Positions 1 to 14,213 of a DNA stretch of 64,000 bases are shown piece by piece. The position numbers were made by a program, and so were the translations under genes. Source of the DNA: Pratylenchus scribneri. Lineage: Eukaryota > Nematoda > Chromadorea > Rhabditida > Pratylenchidae. The notes below the pieces were generated by a model that saw only the letters and a program-made list of their open reading frames with translations, was not told where the DNA came from and searched no databases. Within the stretch, counting starts at the first letter, position 1; every line of letters starts with the position of its first letter. The stretch is taken from assembly GCA_030063045.1 (NCBI GenBank), contig JAQSEB010000049.1:682001-746000 (forward strand), written 5' to 3'.

Positions 1-3000
1 ATTGGCCAATTGGTGGCAGCGGACGAGGATTTCACGGACAGGCAACCGGGTGCCGGCCATCCTCTAGCATTTCGCGCCATTTCCGGTGTGCTTTTTACAA
101 ACATTTATTGCTGAGAAAATATTTTAAAAATTTGCAAATATTTCTCATTTTTTATGAGTTATCCGCCCGAATTAGTAGGGAAAAAAAAGCATTTCTTGAT
201 TAAAAATTAACCTAAAAGTGTGAATTTATTGCCCAAAGTCCAAATAAAACTTTGGCATCCTTTTTCCATCCTTAAGCCTTTCTGCCTTATTTAGAGAGAA
301 TTGATCATTTACAATAAATCTCTGTTTATTAATGTCATTGAAATCAAATTAACCCATATAAAAGATAAGATAAAGCTCTTAAAATTAGGATAAAATTTAG
401 ATATTTGGTCCTTAGCCTGCCTAATAAAATAATTTAAGTAAGGTCCACAATTTTACTCCTAACTATAAGAAATAAAAAAGCCGAGCAAAATAATTTCATT
501 TTTTTCTAGAATTTCACATTCCATCTTGGCCAATTCAAAAATTATTCATCAAGGATTTCTTAGGAAAATTGCCTCTCTAAATAATTTATTTCTTCATGAA
601 TTGAAAGAAAATAGGGAAATTCAAATGAATTTACCCCAAAGGGGAATCACGTTTATTTTAACAACTCTCCTCCAACATTCCTACTTCAACCCCCAAATTT
701 AGGCAATGCCTCGCAATTGGTACACGTTCAAAGAGATGGCCTTCTGTTGGTGAAGGATCCAAGCGATGCGATTGCCGGTGCCAATTATGCACTTTTGGTG
801 GAAGTTCGAGACCATGATGGCCTCATTGCAAGGACTACGGCACGATTTGTGGTGGAAAATGTGTCGGAAGGGGAAATGAATACAACAACGACGATAGGAA
901 GTAGTTCATTAGGAACATTGGCAGTGGACGCAAATCAAATTGATGAAAAAGGTGGTCCAACCTTTTTTTAAGCATTTTTGATTTATTTTGATCATTTCTC
1001 AGTCAGCAAGGAAGTAGCCAATTTGGGAAGGCAATATACCTTTCAAAAACACAAAATGTCCTTTAAAATTTGGCCTTTCTAATTTTTTTTAAAATTCATA
1101 AAAATTCGTAAATTAAGCTATGTTTCCCACACTCTCATAAAATTCGGATTTATTTTATTACACAATGCAACGTTTTTTAAAGTTGGATTCCATCTCTGGG
1201 CTTTCCAATTGTATATCACTTTCTCAGATGGGTTAATTTCTACTGAATTATACTAGAAGATAAAGAATTACTCAACGGTATTGAAATTGATTTATGTCTT
1301 TATTACATTCAAATGTTTGTAATTATTTCAAAAAAGGGGAATTTCACAAAAAATTTTACAGCCACTTTTATAGGACATTTAGAAATTTTTAAGGTATATA
1401 AAATATTGTCTTCCTGGATTGGTAATTGCCACATTAAAATAAAGATCAATTAAAACAACTGCTGTATTGAATGACATAACTCTCAAAATAAACAAATCAA
1501 AAATTTTATTGATATTGGAAAAGGCTATTTGATTATTCGTTTAATAGTCCTAAAAATTATTTTATTTTCTAACAAGGCACCACCGTTGATGTTCCATTGC
1601 CAATGCCCAGCAGCAGCCATCAAAGTGGAGATGATTCCTCCAGCGGTGAAATTGGAGGCGAACATCAAAAGAACGTTGCCGCCGCCCTTTTCTCAGTGCG
1701 CGATTCACTTGGCCCAAATACTTTTGCCACCGCTGATGGCCAAATGCGCTTCCAATTGGAGGCAAATCCGGATGGAATGTTCCGACTGGATGAAGGCACC
1801 GGTGAATTATTCCTGGAGGAGCAGGCCGCTTTTGGGCAACAACCACCAAAAGATGAATATGAATTGAGTGTTCGGGTATTACAAGGAGGAGAGGGGAATA
1901 AAATGTTGGCAAGACGAGTCTACACTGTCCGGCTGGTTTCAATGGCAACATCAACGGCAACAATGCCGACAGCAAGGTGGAAAAAGGGATAAGAAATGGA
2001 TTCATTTTGATGAAAAATATTTATTGGGAAAATAGTTTTTTTGGCCATTTTTGAGGCCAATTTGGAATTATTTTTCAACCCAACTTAAGACCCGAGAGAA
2101 GGAATTCTTATTGAAGGATGGGGTAGCCATGCAAAAATGTTAAAATAAGCCAAAAATCCATATTATACCTCAAATCTTTTCCGGCTAATTTTATATTAAA
2201 TACATATTATTTCTCAAAACAAGATCGACACCGAAAATGGTTGCAACTTCCACATTAAATGAGAATGAGGAGACAGATGGAAGTGAGGAAGATGACAATG
2301 TAGGGAATGCGCCTAGAGGGGATGAATCGGATGCGGATGTTGGCTTATTGAAAACAACCACATCAGCAGTTGGGGAAGAATTGATCAGCAGAACAATACC
2401 AGCTTTGACCACAACGGAAAGTTCGACGGAGCGTAAAACCAGGTAAACAAATTGTGACCATTAGGTGCTTAATCTCGATATTGATGATTCTTGTTGTCAT
2501 TATTTTACCTAAATCTCCAGAAGGAATTAGTGGGGACTGGGGAGACAATAAACCATTGGAAACTGGAAAGCTTAAAGTTTCCTCTACAATTTGCCTATTT
2601 TTAAATTTTATGAAAACCAACTTTGATTAAATGTTTAAGTGTAATAATTCTAAAAGCCGCTTATTTTACAAATTGTTTTTAGTTTTTTTAAAGTATAGAA
2701 ACCACTTTTAGAGAGGATATATAGGGCTTTCATTTGGAATACTATGACTTAAAGAATGGCTAAAGGTACTGAAAATATTCTATTCCGTCTAATCTCCCAA
2801 TTGCCATCAAAATATTCCATATTTATACACAGATGGACTCTTCGTCAAACCCCCTTTGATCAATGGGAAAAGGATCAAAGCATTATCCAGACGAAAGCAC
2901 CAACAGATTTTGAAAATGGTGCCAAAATTGACATTGAAATGCTCAGCACCGACAACACTCGAAGACCATCCACCTCGGCATCCACTCGAATTCGTCCACC

Positions 3001-6000
3001 TTCCGCTCGTCCATTAACTCGAATTTGGCCTTCAGCTTCACCCACTCCAACGTCGAATGAGGGATCGGATAATGGACCATTGCGTTTTGCACTTTCCCGC
3101 TACCATTGGGTGGTGGCAAAACCAAAAGCGGAAACATTGGTTGGCCGATTGGAATTGTTGGGCAGCAAAAATGCAGAAGAGATGTCAGCAATAATGTTCA
3201 GCATTGAGCCATCACAATTCCGGCAATGGTTCCGCATTGAGCAGAAGGCAAGTTTACCAGAAGTTTTATTGCAAGAAAATACATTATAGTGAGGGAAATT
3301 GAAAAAATTCCCATAGTTCTAATTCTAAGTATAGACTATAGAGTAAAATTTTTAAAAGCAATAATAAAATGTGAACCCCAAACATTGATTATTTATCATT
3401 TGAACACCATCAAGCAATTCGATAGATTAATTTCAATTTTATAAATTACAATCCTCATTTTAATTCCACCAGTTTTACAATTCCTCTCCAATAAATTACA
3501 AATTTTTTACCATCCAAATGTTTTACAATCCTCAATACAATTTACAATCAAAATGTTTTACAATTCCTCCTTTAAATTAAGCAAATGGCACAATTGTTAT
3601 TTAGGCATTAAATCATTTTACTTGGAAATTCTCTATATTTTATTTTCCAGAATGGCGACCTTTGCCTCCATCAAGTGCCATTGCAATTATTCGGTCGGCA
3701 ACGTGCCGAATTCCGTGTTGAATTGTTGAAACAGGAGGCCCAGGATGGCAATAACAACAATCGGCTATTGGCGGATACGGCAGTGATCGTTGATTTGAAT
3801 TTGCCACCCAAATTGGGCATCAGCGAATCCTCCACCATTGAATCTGTCCAATCAACAACAGCAGAATCCAGCAGTAGCCTTCAGGCAATATCAAGCACAA
3901 CATTAGAATCCACATCTACAGCTTCCATCGAAATTGCCGAGAATTCGGATCAAAGACGGGTGAATGCTCAAGTACATTACTTTTAGCAAAAATAGAGAAT
4001 CTTATTCATTTTTTAAACACTCATCACAAAGTAGGCTAAATAGGGATTATAGGTGGATATCGCCAGTTCATGAGTACTTTCATCAGTTTGACCATTGCAC
4101 AACAAGGAAATAGCCAATCTAGAAAAGTCATATACCATTAAAAAGCCTAAATTATCCTCTATAATTTGGCCTTTTTTAAATTTTATCAATTCCAAACATG
4201 TCATATTAGGTATAATAACCCTCCTAATACATTTGACGAAAGGCTGTTTATTTTACAAATTGCTTTTTTTTAAATATTTAAATAACACTTTTAGAGTGTT
4301 TTTATTTGGATTGTGAACTAAGATTCATTAACGAATGCCTTCATTTTACAGGAAGGTGGTGGCCCCATCCGAAGGCCACCTTCTTCCATTGTGCACGGCA
4401 CCACATTGACTGCCATTGACACCAGATTCACGGTGAGCATTTCACCAATGCGATTCACGGCTGAAACAACGGATGAAGAAGAGGAGGAAAAAGAGGCTAC
4501 GACCCAACGGGTACGGCCATCATCCAAAGTGCCAATAGCGCAAAGCCGATGGACGGCATCTTCCGCGAGATCAAGGTGGGATCCATCAGAATCAGAATTG
4601 ATGAAGGAATTCTCTAATAAGAATAAAACTTTCGGTAGAAGATCCTTTTGTTCCATCTTCTCAATTTCTGCCCCTTGTCTATTTTTGGAATTTTTTTCCA
4701 CTGCTTTCTTCAACAATAATATTTTTATTTTTGGGATTGTAGGAATTGAATTGGAATTTTAATAATGAAATTTTGATTGAAGAGAATTGTTATTTGGAGA
4801 CATTTTTTGCATTTACAATGTTAATTATTCAAATAACTGAATTTTTAAAATTAATTTTGGGTTTCCTTAGTTGTTTGTCTGTTGAATCTTTGTTAAACGA
4901 AATAAATTGGATGAAATTTAATTAAATTTATCCCATAATTTGCAGTGAAGCGGATGAAGAAGAGAATGTGAGGACAACGCCGGCGGCAATGACAACACGA
5001 AGAGCCGGCTTTGGCATGGAAGAGGAGCAAAGAGGAAGGACAACAAATGGCCACCTCAATTTTGGTGCCACCCAATTCAAAGCAATGCTGCCCGAAGGTC
5101 GATATGGGAACAGTGGTGCGCAACTCACACTTCGGCCACATCCATTGGCACAGGTGACTAAGAATGTCATCAATTTAGGGGCACAAAGATTTATTAATGC
5201 GCGAAATTTAACTAAATATTGAAAAGCTTCGATCTCATCCATTTCCTTTGGTAGAGAGAGGACAATATAATACCACCCATTCAATGGGACATGGGAGGGC
5301 ATCCAAATTTGTTAATTTATATATTAATTTATAACTTATATCTCAACAAGGCAAAAGCCAATTTAATAAATGCGATATACCATTGGAAAGCTTAAAATGT
5401 ATTCTTCAATTTGGCCAATTCTAATTTATGAAAATTACAATTTTAAAAAAGTTACATTCATGACATAGAGGTTTGATAAACCTGCTGAATTCATTAGAGG
5501 AAAACAGCTTATTTACAAATTGTTTTAAATTTTTAAGAAATTTCGAAAAACTTTTTTAAAGCACTTTTTAGGGCTTTCTAATGGCATATTGCCTTCCAAA
5601 ATTGGTTGTTTACTTGTTGAGATATGATTAAAAGAACTAAATCTGCCATGCTCATCAATAGCTGGTCCGCTCTTTTGGCCATAACTCTCCACAAGGAAGC
5701 AACCAATTTAGGAAGGCAATATGCTATTCGATAGCTCTGATTGTCCCAAAAAAGTAGCTTTAATAATTATATTATTCCAATTATGACATTCAAAAATAAT
5801 GGGGCGAAATATTATAAATCTCTCTCCTCACATTTTTCATTTTTACAATTATTTATTCCACCAGGGAATGCCAGCAGGCTTGCACTACAGTATCGAATTG
5901 GAAGAGGAGGAAGCCAATCAGAACAGGGGAGAAGATACCTCTGGCGGACAGCCATTATTCCCATTCTTTGTGCGAAAAGAGAATGGCGAATCGATTGCAT

Positions 6001-9000
6001 TGGGTGAAATTGACCGCGAGGAACGTGCACAATACCATTTCAAAGTGAAGGTGAATAAATACAGAATAAAATTGGGATGAAATCAGCCGCAGGGAATTTC
6101 AATACAGTACTGACAATTTTGGCATATAATATAATCTCACAACCGGCAATAGTACCAATTTGTCGCCATTTATAATATCTGATCAAGAAATGGATCGATT
6201 ATGATTTTATTATCCAATTAAAAGTATACTATTAGCTATCTAATATTATTAATTTTATTTCAATTGGTCTCAAAAAATTTCTAAAATTGTACTCAAAAAA
6301 TATTTAAAAATGACCTTTACTATGGATTAACGAAATGTTCAATAATTTTTCAGGCATAGCTCTATCAATTCTAAATTGATTTAATTAAAATTAATAATAT
6401 TAGATAGCCAGGAGTTTGTTCATTAATTTGATATTAAAATAATCGAATTTGTTCAATCATTGATAAGTTATTATAATCGGCACAGTTGGCCCTGCGATAA
6501 ATTATCTAGATATTAGAAGAAAAATGTATCTAAACATTATTTTAATTTATTAATAAAAATTTCATAACTTTATATTAATAAGCACTTTATGTAAATCATT
6601 TCGATAACAAAATAATTGATCAAAAGCATAATTAGCCAAAATTATGGCCAGAAAATTAAAACTGTCCGATTTTGATCAATTCTTCCGCCTTTTTTTTGTC
6701 ATAACTTTTCAATTCTTTCTAATTAGGCATTGGACCCATCCAGCGGGGCTGAGGCTGAAACTCGAGTGCTCGTCCAAATTCTGGACGTCAATGACAATTT
6801 CCCTCAATTCCTTGAACCTTTGACCCATGTGATTGCATTGGGCCGATTAACCCCCGCAGGCAGTCGATTGGCTCAATTTCGGGCGGTCGACCCGGACGAA
6901 GGTGCCCATGGCCGGGTCCAATTCCGGATAGAACAGGATCCCAGCAATGGATGGTTTCGACTGGAACCGGCCACTGGCCAATTGGTTTTGGCAAGGGCGG
7001 TGCCAAGCGAAGAGGAGGACAAACGGGTGGGTATAATATGGACTTTCAGCCATTCTTTTGACCGTAGCTCAGAGGCATTGGCCAATCTTGGAAGGCAATA
7101 TATCATTAGAAAGTAATAAATGTCCTCTACAATGTGGCTTTTTAGAGTTTAAAAATTTAAGCTTTAAAAAATGTAAAAGCCTTTTTGATGAGTGTAAAAA
7201 CCCGATATTTTTGACTAATGTGGACAGCCCTCTTATTTAGCAATTTGTTTTTGTTTCCATAAAATTAGGAAAGCCACTTTTTAAAGAGTATTTGTGGCTT
7301 TTAAAGGGTATGTTGTCTTATTTAATTGGTTACTCCTTTGTTGAACTATGACCAATAGTAATATCTAACACTGCAATTGCTATATTGTCCTTAAATTGCC
7401 AAAAAAATTTCTTAAATCTGGAATATACTCAATTTACGCACAATCCCTAGCCAACGATTTCTCTTAAATCAGCGAATCCAGGGTTTAACAATTTCTAATT
7501 AATAAAATGGTTTTTTTACAAAGAATCTCCAATTAATAGTTAAATAAAATAAAAAATTTCAATTTTAAAGATTATATTAAATATTTTTAATAACTGCCCC
7601 ACTCATTCCAAAAAAGGACATGTTCGAATTGATCATTTCGGCATTGGACGGAGGCAGGCCAGCACTTCGGACCGAGCATCATGTTCGGGTGGAGGTGTTC
7701 CCTGACTCCGGGTTGGATGGCCCCGAATTTCGGCGTACCGTCTATGAGGCTGGCAAAGTGGCCGCCGGTGCCGCCCAAAATGGCACATTTGTTTGGCAGC
7801 TGAGTGCCGGCACTTCTCCCCAAATTCAGTACGCCTTGATTGGTGGGTTTATTTTTGTCTTAATCCCTTTTTGATTTACCGCACATTTATGGGCTTTTAT
7901 TATGCTGGTTTAAATTTTAAAAATTATTTTGTGGCAAATTTACGGATTTGGTCAAGGCTCTAACTAAGAAAAATATGCCCACGTGGAAATCGCTTGCCTT
8001 TTAGGCTTCTCTTCTTATAAAAATTCGAGAATAGGTCTATTGGGATGTTTAAAATTATAATGTAACCAATTTAAAGATTAAGCCTCCAATAAAGTACTTT
8101 TAATAGGCAAAATTTATGTACCGAATTGGATTTCAGTTAAATTAATTAAAAGGTCTCTACCCGAATTTTGCCTCAATATTTTAACAATCTTTCATGTCAT
8201 TAATAAAACTTTATACCCTTAAATTAGCTTTTTCTATAGAGCATTTTGAATATCAATCAAAATATAATTAATTAGCCAGAAAGTTATGATCAAAAATGAA
8301 ACTGATTTTGGGCTATTTTACCTCTTTTTGGTCATAATTTTTTGCCATTTTCAATCAAATTTACAAATTCTTTCTTTAATCAATTATACTCATCAATCGG
8401 GGCTATAAAATTTTAATAAAATTTGTTAAATTAAAGCTATTAATTAATTAAAAAATTGAGGTTTATATTTGCACTTAATTTTTATGCTAAATCTCGCTCC
8501 AACTTTAACAATGGATAAACTATTTATTTCCCAAGTGAAACCAATATTAAAATGTGAATTTCACATAAATTCAATCCATCTCAAATCACTCTCCATTTAA
8601 TTCCCAAAAAGATCCGCCATTGGCCCATTTGTTCCAAATTGATCCCCAAAATGGCCAAATTCGATTGGGTCGTCGACCGTTGGATTCGGAACGAGGCCGT
8701 CAATGGACGCTGAATGTGAGCGCCACCGAAGGCCAAGGCCCACGGGCGGTGCATGCATTCACAGCGGTCAGTTTTTATGTACAAAAATAAAATGACATGA
8801 CATTCCAATGAATGGGGAAACATATGAATATGAATGAATATAGGGGTTTGGAAGTGGTCTGGCCAATTATTTTGCTCATAGCTCAACAAGGAAGCAACCA
8901 ATTTTGGAAGGGGATGGTCCATTCAAAATCTCTGAATGTCCTCTAAATAGTGGCTTAACTAATTTTATAAAATTTAAAATATTTTATAAAATAAGCGGAT

Positions 9001-12000
9001 TTTCCTCAAATGCATTCGAATTTATTATACTCAAGGACATGTAATATTTAAAAGGCTAAAATTGCAGAGGATATTTTGAGTTTTCTATTGGCAAATTTAA
9101 CAGTTAGGAGAAATAAAAAAAAACATTGGGATTGGGAATAGGCGGGACCCAAAGAAAGTAAAAGCCATGATGCTTTGGAAAACAAGGAACCAAAAACAAA
9201 AAAAAAGAATATCAGTCCTTATTGGGTGGATGTTTATTTATATATTTACATATTCCTCTCAATAAAAGAGGGCACGGGCTAATTTCTCATAATCAAATGT
9301 CAAAACTTTATTCATAACTGCAGGTCAACGTCTTTCTGGATCCATTGCCCTCGGAAGTGGAACAACATCAACAATTGTCCAAGGCCAACAATTCAACAAA
9401 ACCATCCATTTCCCAAGTCGATGCTCAATCCGCTGGACAGCAATGTCGATTTGCGGATCGGGTATTCCACGCGGAATTGGCCGAAAACACGGAGGGCCGT
9501 CAACGGCTAACAACTTTGAGAGTGACCGGTTGCGAAGGCCGCAGAGTCCATTTTGCAATGCACCAGGGAAATGGTCAGCAATTAATGAGGGGGGAAGGGA
9601 CTTTTTATAGGCTCAAAAATGTCAAAAATCCTCTAATAAGGATAGGGTATAGTAATCAATATAGAATGAATAAGGTTCAAAAATTATTTCTAAATTGATT
9701 TGGAGGGGATGAATTAAATGGTCATTTGCCTATAATATCGGATAGAGAATATGATACAAATATACAAATCCCAAAAAATATTCATTTAATGCTTTAAAAG
9801 CGTCAAAAACCTTCTTTGGCATATTTGAAAATTAATTAAAAATAAATATGTACGAAATGAATCGATTGAAATGATCATTCAGTCTAGGAAACTATGAAGA
9901 ATTTAATGGATTCAAAAAAATTCTGAAATATTTAATTTTAAGACTTTAGGCTTTACCTCCTTTAGATGCCAATATTGATATGCAAAATTAATCCAATTTA
10001 CTAAAGATGCCTTCGAGTTGGATGGCCGTACCGGCGAATTGTTTGCCATTGCCCCATTGGATCGGGAACGTAAAAGTCTCCACTTTTTGGTGGCCAATCT
10101 CAGTTCCGTCCAATCGGGTGTGGCCAATGTGATGGAGGTAAAAATGCCGGAGGCAGGCAGAGAAATAAGGGAATCGAAGGAAAATGGAGGCACCGAATCA
10201 ACGGCAACGGAATCAACGGAGGAAGGAGAAGAGGAAGAAAGGATGAATCGGAGGCGACGACAACAAAATGTTGTGGTTACCAAAGGACAGAATAATCCAG
10301 GGGGAAGGCATACGGCACAGGCGAACAGAAACGGTGGACGTGAATCGCCCCTTTTCAATGGACTCGTGGAACGTAAGGACAAGGGAGATGGAATTTTGCA
10401 TATTTGTGTTTGGGAGGGAAAATAATATTTAATTTGCCATGTTTTTTAAGCCAAAATATCTTGGCCGACATTATCGGTAATTTAAATTTAGATTGAACAT
10501 AGATTGGGGCTTGGGGAGGGGGATTAGGCAGAATCGAAAAAATTACAAAAAAAAGCAACTTAATTTAGTCAATTTTTTATGTGGTCTTTTAAAAATATTT
10601 GTTTTACATTCTCTTTATTCAAATCTATACCTTAAATTGGGTTTATTTTAATTGGCATTTTTTGCCATTTATATTCTCTAAAGCCATACTAAAAATTGAT
10701 GATTTCATTTCTTTCTGTGCCCAAAAATTAGATAAATTTTACCAACCAGATTTTATTACAACTTTTTGCTTCAAATGATGATATTCTTTTAAAACATTCA
10801 CAAAAAATTATCCCCAAATTTGCGAACACGATTATTTGTACCACTTATTTTTCCCTTCCATGAGGAAATGGCTATTTTTTAAGTTTAGACGAAATTTTAA
10901 AAAGATTACACGAAAAAATGGTTGTTATATAAATTTTTGCAGAAGCAAAAGCCAAATTAGCCGACAATCAGGCCCTTTTGCTGGTCAAAGTGTTGGATCG
11001 CAACGACAATGCCCCACAAATTCAGCAGCTCACACAGGACGCACAAATTGGTAAGTAAATTCCATCAACTCCAAACAATTCCCCCTCTCTTCCCTACAGT
11101 GTTCACCGTTGATTGGCAACATCCAGTGTTGCAGCCAATTGGACGAATCCAAGCCCACGATCCGGATGAACATTCCCGATTGGAATTTTTACTTGAAGAT
11201 GTCGATGATGAGGTGTTCTCCATTAATGGAACGACGGGCGTATTACAACTGATGAAATCGCTGCAAACTGAAGCGAGAGATGAATTCCGAATGGTGGTGG
11301 CCGTCAACGATGGAGAACATACTGTGAAAGCACCATTGATGGTAAATAATTGGCTTAACCCCAATCCACGGCATTTCTTTTTTGACTTCGTCCCACCTAT
11401 CTTTGGGCTCCATGATAGATGCCGTAAGGCATATTCCTACACCTGACGCCAATTCCCATAACAGAACGATTAAAATAGAGTACTGTGGGCAATTTTTTGG
11501 CCATATCTCAACAATAAAATAAAACAACAATTTGGGAAGGCAATATCCATTTGAAGCCATAAATGTCATCTAAAAAGTGGCCTTATAAACTCATAAGCTC
11601 ATAACAATTTGTAAAAAAATAAGCGAGTTTTCCTTCCAAGTCGGAAAATTCTTGTTTATAACACCCAAATACATGCAGTTTTTTAATGTTAGAATTAAAA
11701 TTAAAATAGACCAAATTGTAGAGAACATTTTGGGCTTTTCAATGGAATGGTAAATCACTTAATTAAAATTGGTTGATTCTTGATTCCTTTCGGGGATAGA
11801 GAGTAAAGTCCATAGTATTATAACAATTAATTTACAATAATTTGTATATTCTTTGCCGCAGATCTACAAATTGCAACCGGGTGCCAACATTGCCCTGTTG
11901 GCCATCAATCAACCCGTGGATCAAGTCGATGTCCTCCATGCTGTTCGCCATTTGAATATGTTATTGGCTGGATTGGATGTGGATATATTGGTCAAACAAG

Positions 12001-14213
12001 TTTACATTGGCGACGATGGATTGGCCGACCCAAGGCGAACTCATTTGTTGGCATATGCCATCGACAAGAAGACTAGGGTGCCAATTTCCGCCGGCAAATT
12101 CAAAGAATTATTGGAATCGGCAATGCCCCAGCTGTTGACCCCAACCCCATCGCCAAATGGGATCATTGCTTCAGCACCGCCGAATTCACCACTTCGTCAT
12201 TTGGCCGAAGTTTATGTGCCACCGGATTATGGGGGACTGATGAATGCTCCATTCCAATTGACCAGTGCCGAAATTACCCTTTTGGCCATCAGTGCCCTAT
12301 TGGTTTTTTGCATTTGCGCAATGTTGTTCACATTGCTGCGATGTTGCAAACGGCGCCAAGAATTGATCACCAAATCTGATTTGGAATACATGGTGGACAG
12401 TGGAGTGAGCGGCGCTGGCCCACGGCCCTACAATGTGGAGTTGATCACAAGGAAGGCGGCACAGGCAGCCGAAATTGCTGGCCGCCGTTTGCCTGAACCC
12501 CAGGAACAATGCACAATGACGTATGTGTTTTTTGGAACACCAGTGATTTTTGGGAAACAAAAATTAATTACAAATCTGACAAATTAGAGATAAAATTGTT
12601 GAAAGCCTAAATAGTTTGATGCCTTAAAGGAAAAAATCACGGTTGAAATTTGGATTACCGTACTCTGATTAATATTCTTATGATTAGGTGGATTAGCAGT
12701 CGGGTAGAGTACTAGAAGCCAAAGGGATTTGACCAATTTTTATAGCTCAAAATATTCATTTTTAAATCATAAAATTCCAATTTTTCCATTGCGTCAATTT
12801 TTTTATTTGACCAATATTATGCGCTCAAATTTAGTTAAACTTTTGATTATAATTGATGCCAACTTTTTTATTTTTGGACATAATTTTAAGCCTCCAATTT
12901 AGGCTAATTTTAATTGCCAAAATTCCATCAAATTTAGCTTAATTTTTGCTTAAACTTTATTCCAAATTAGTAACAAATTTTTGATTTTTGATTTTTGCCT
13001 CAAGCAAATTTTTGATTCTTGTCAAAAAAACATTTCCCTCAAATTATTACAAAAATTTCTGTCTTTATTTTTGAAGTTCCGAATTGCGGGCAACATTGGT
13101 CGCCTCTTCCGGCATTTATGCAATTGGGGGAAGGAGCGGGGGCGGCGATGATGGCAGCCAATTGGGTGGCCCATTGAGGCGAACGGTTCGGGGCATAATG
13201 GCCGAAAGCAATGGCAGTTCCACCGCCGAGGAGAGTCCGCCTCCCTCGTCCATACAAATTGGCAGTGAACAAAATTTGTTGCTACGGCCCCAGAGGGGAA
13301 GGGCTGGCAAAAAGGGCGGCGGCACAGGAGGAGGCGATCGAATTAATCAGGTAAGAGGGCAAATTGCCGAGAGGGGAAACTAATTTTTGATGTTGGAATT
13401 CATTTGAAAAATAGCCATTTCTTAACATTTTTTATCCATTAAATCGAGCCGAAAAATTAGTCTTCTTCTACTAATTCATTGGCCACCATTAGGAGAAGAT
13501 TCAGTACCGTCATTTCATTATAGAGACCGTCCATTCATTTGGCTATAGCTCAACGAGGCAATAAGCAATCTAGGAAGGCGATATACCATTGGAAAGCCAA
13601 AGCCTCAAGTTTCCTCGACAATTTGGCCTTATAAAATTATATGAAACTCCAATTTTAAAAAAAAGTTAAATGTCTTTGAGTATAATAAACCCGAATTCAT
13701 TTGAGAAATAGCCTTTTGTTTTACAAATTCTTTCAATTGTCAAAAATTAGGCCACTTTTTAAAGGACATTTAGGGCTTTTAAAAGGAATATCCCCTTCCC
13801 AAATTGGCTGCTTTCTTGATGGGCTATGGCCAAAAAATGGACCATATGTAAATTTCCACTGTTGGTCGAAAATGATTTGGCAAATTAATTGGAATTTGCC
13901 CATCGGCAAAATATTTAAACCATTTTTTGAATGATAAAAAGGGGGAAATTATAGGATTCATTGGATCCGGAAGGCATATTTATTCCTTATAAAAATTCAG
14001 GGTTTCGATGGCAATGCAAATGGTGCCGATGGGATTGGGCCTGCGGCTTCATCATCAGCGGAAAATAGCCCAGAAATGGGTGCAAATCGAGGGAATAATG
14101 TGAGAAATGGAGCACCAAAAAGGGAGCCGCCTCCACCGCCGAACAGTAGTCCACCACAAATTCGGCCACAACCAACACAGACGTCAAAAATTCCGATGGC
14201 AACAGCAAAATGA
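1..14213 (+). CDS. Transmembrane cadherin, 3' part (5' end outside window)
   Basis: Single-pass adhesion receptor of the cadherin superfamily; calcium-binding extracellular cadherin repeats mediate cell contact at the plasma membrane. Nineteen exons join in phase: 1-85, 703-951, 1577-1976, 2224-2442, 2833-3247, 3651-3959, 4352-4575, 4946-5153, 5865-6050, 6727-7026, 7617-7842, 8612-8766, 9324-9573, 10007-10372, 10943-11050, 11100-11341, 11862-12520, 13077-13350, 14001-14213 (TGA), about 1695 codons. Hallmark calcium motifs LDVNDNFPQ (near residue 785) and LDRNDNAPQ (near 1218) are visible. Other repeats are degenerate and interrupted by Ser/Thr/Glu-rich stretches. A membrane-adjacent region (about 1315-1450) precedes one membrane helix (about 1452-1477) followed by CCKRR and a Gly/Ser/Pro-rich tail of about 218 residues. 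The membrane-adjacent domain recalls the PCDH15/Cad99C/CDH23 class, but that is inference. The intron after 3247 begins with GC (AAG|GCAAGT). The exon ending at 3959 could instead end in phase at 3971. Confidence 0.9.
1001..1238. mobile_element. Foldback/MITE-like element, cadherin intron copy 1
   Basis: The left arm reads CAAGGAAGTAGCCAATTTGG then GAAGGCAATATACC. The right arm (about 1190-1238) carries the complementary pattern (GGGCTTTCCAATTGTATATC). It is a degenerate member of the family best seen at 13538-13832 and 14619-14907. Confidence 0.55.
2540..2755. mobile_element. Foldback/MITE-like element, cadherin intron copy 2
   Basis: The left arm is degenerate (AAACCATTGGAAACTGGAAAGC, then CCTCTACAATTTGCC). 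The right arm has CCACTTTTAGAGAGGATAT and GGGCTTTCATTTGG. It has the same order of sub-motifs as the other copies but lacks a clear outer terminus. Confidence 0.45.
4080..4322. mobile_element. Foldback/MITE-like element, cadherin intron copy 3
   Basis: The left arm has CACAACAAGGAAATAGCCAA, then CATATACCATT and CCTCTATAATTTGGCC. The right arm is truncated or diverged, with CACTTTTAGAGTG and a final GTGAACTA. Confidence 0.5.
5335..5630. mobile_element. Foldback/MITE-like element, cadherin intron copy 4
   Basis: The left arm has CTCAACAAGGCAAAAGCCAA and GATATACCATTGGAAAGC. The right arm has GGGCTTTCTAATGGCATATT, GCCTTCCAAAATTGG and TTGTTGAGATATGA. The arms are complementary across about 290 bp, so the single strand could fold into a long hairpin. 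Confidence 0.6.
5675..5757. mobile_element. Truncated foldback element (left arm only), cadherin intron copy 5
   Basis: Only the left arm is present: TTGGCCATAACTCTCCACAA, then GGAAGCAACCAATTTAGGAA and GGCAATATGC. It lies about 50 bp after copy 4 in the same intron. No right arm is seen before the next exon at 5865. Confidence 0.55.
7055..7352. mobile_element. Foldback/MITE-like element, cadherin intron copy 6
   Basis: The left arm has TTTTGACCGTAGCTCAGAGG, then TTGGAAGGCAATATATCATT. The right arm has GCCACTTTTTAAAGAG, GGCTTTTAAAGGGTATGTTG and TTGTTGAACTATGACC. It occupies much of the intron between exons 10 and 11. Confidence 0.6.
8866..9105. mobile_element. Foldback/MITE-like element, cadherin intron copy 7
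   Basis: The left arm has GCTCATAGCTCAACAAGGAA and GCAACCAATTTTGGAAGG. The right arm is shortened, with GCAGAGGATATTTTGAGTTT and no clear outer end. Confidence 0.55.
11494..11788. mobile_element. Foldback/MITE-like element, cadherin intron copy 8
   Basis: The left arm has TTGGCCATATCTCAACAATA and TTTGGGAAGGCAATATCCAT. The right arm has CCAAATTGTAGAGAACATTT and GGGCTTTTCAATGGAATGG, ending in ATTGGTTGATTCTTGATTC. Confidence 0.6.
13538..13832. mobile_element. Foldback/MITE-like element, cadherin intron copy 9
   Basis: One of the best preserved copies, about 295 bp. The outer left end is TTTGGCTATAGCTCAACGAG and the outer right end is TTGATGGGCTATGGCCAAAA. Inside, GGCGATATACCATTGGAAAG is mirrored by TTTTAAAAGGAATATCCCCT. 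It has no coding capacity. The family is non-autonomous and I cannot tie it to a superfamily. Confidence 0.7.
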
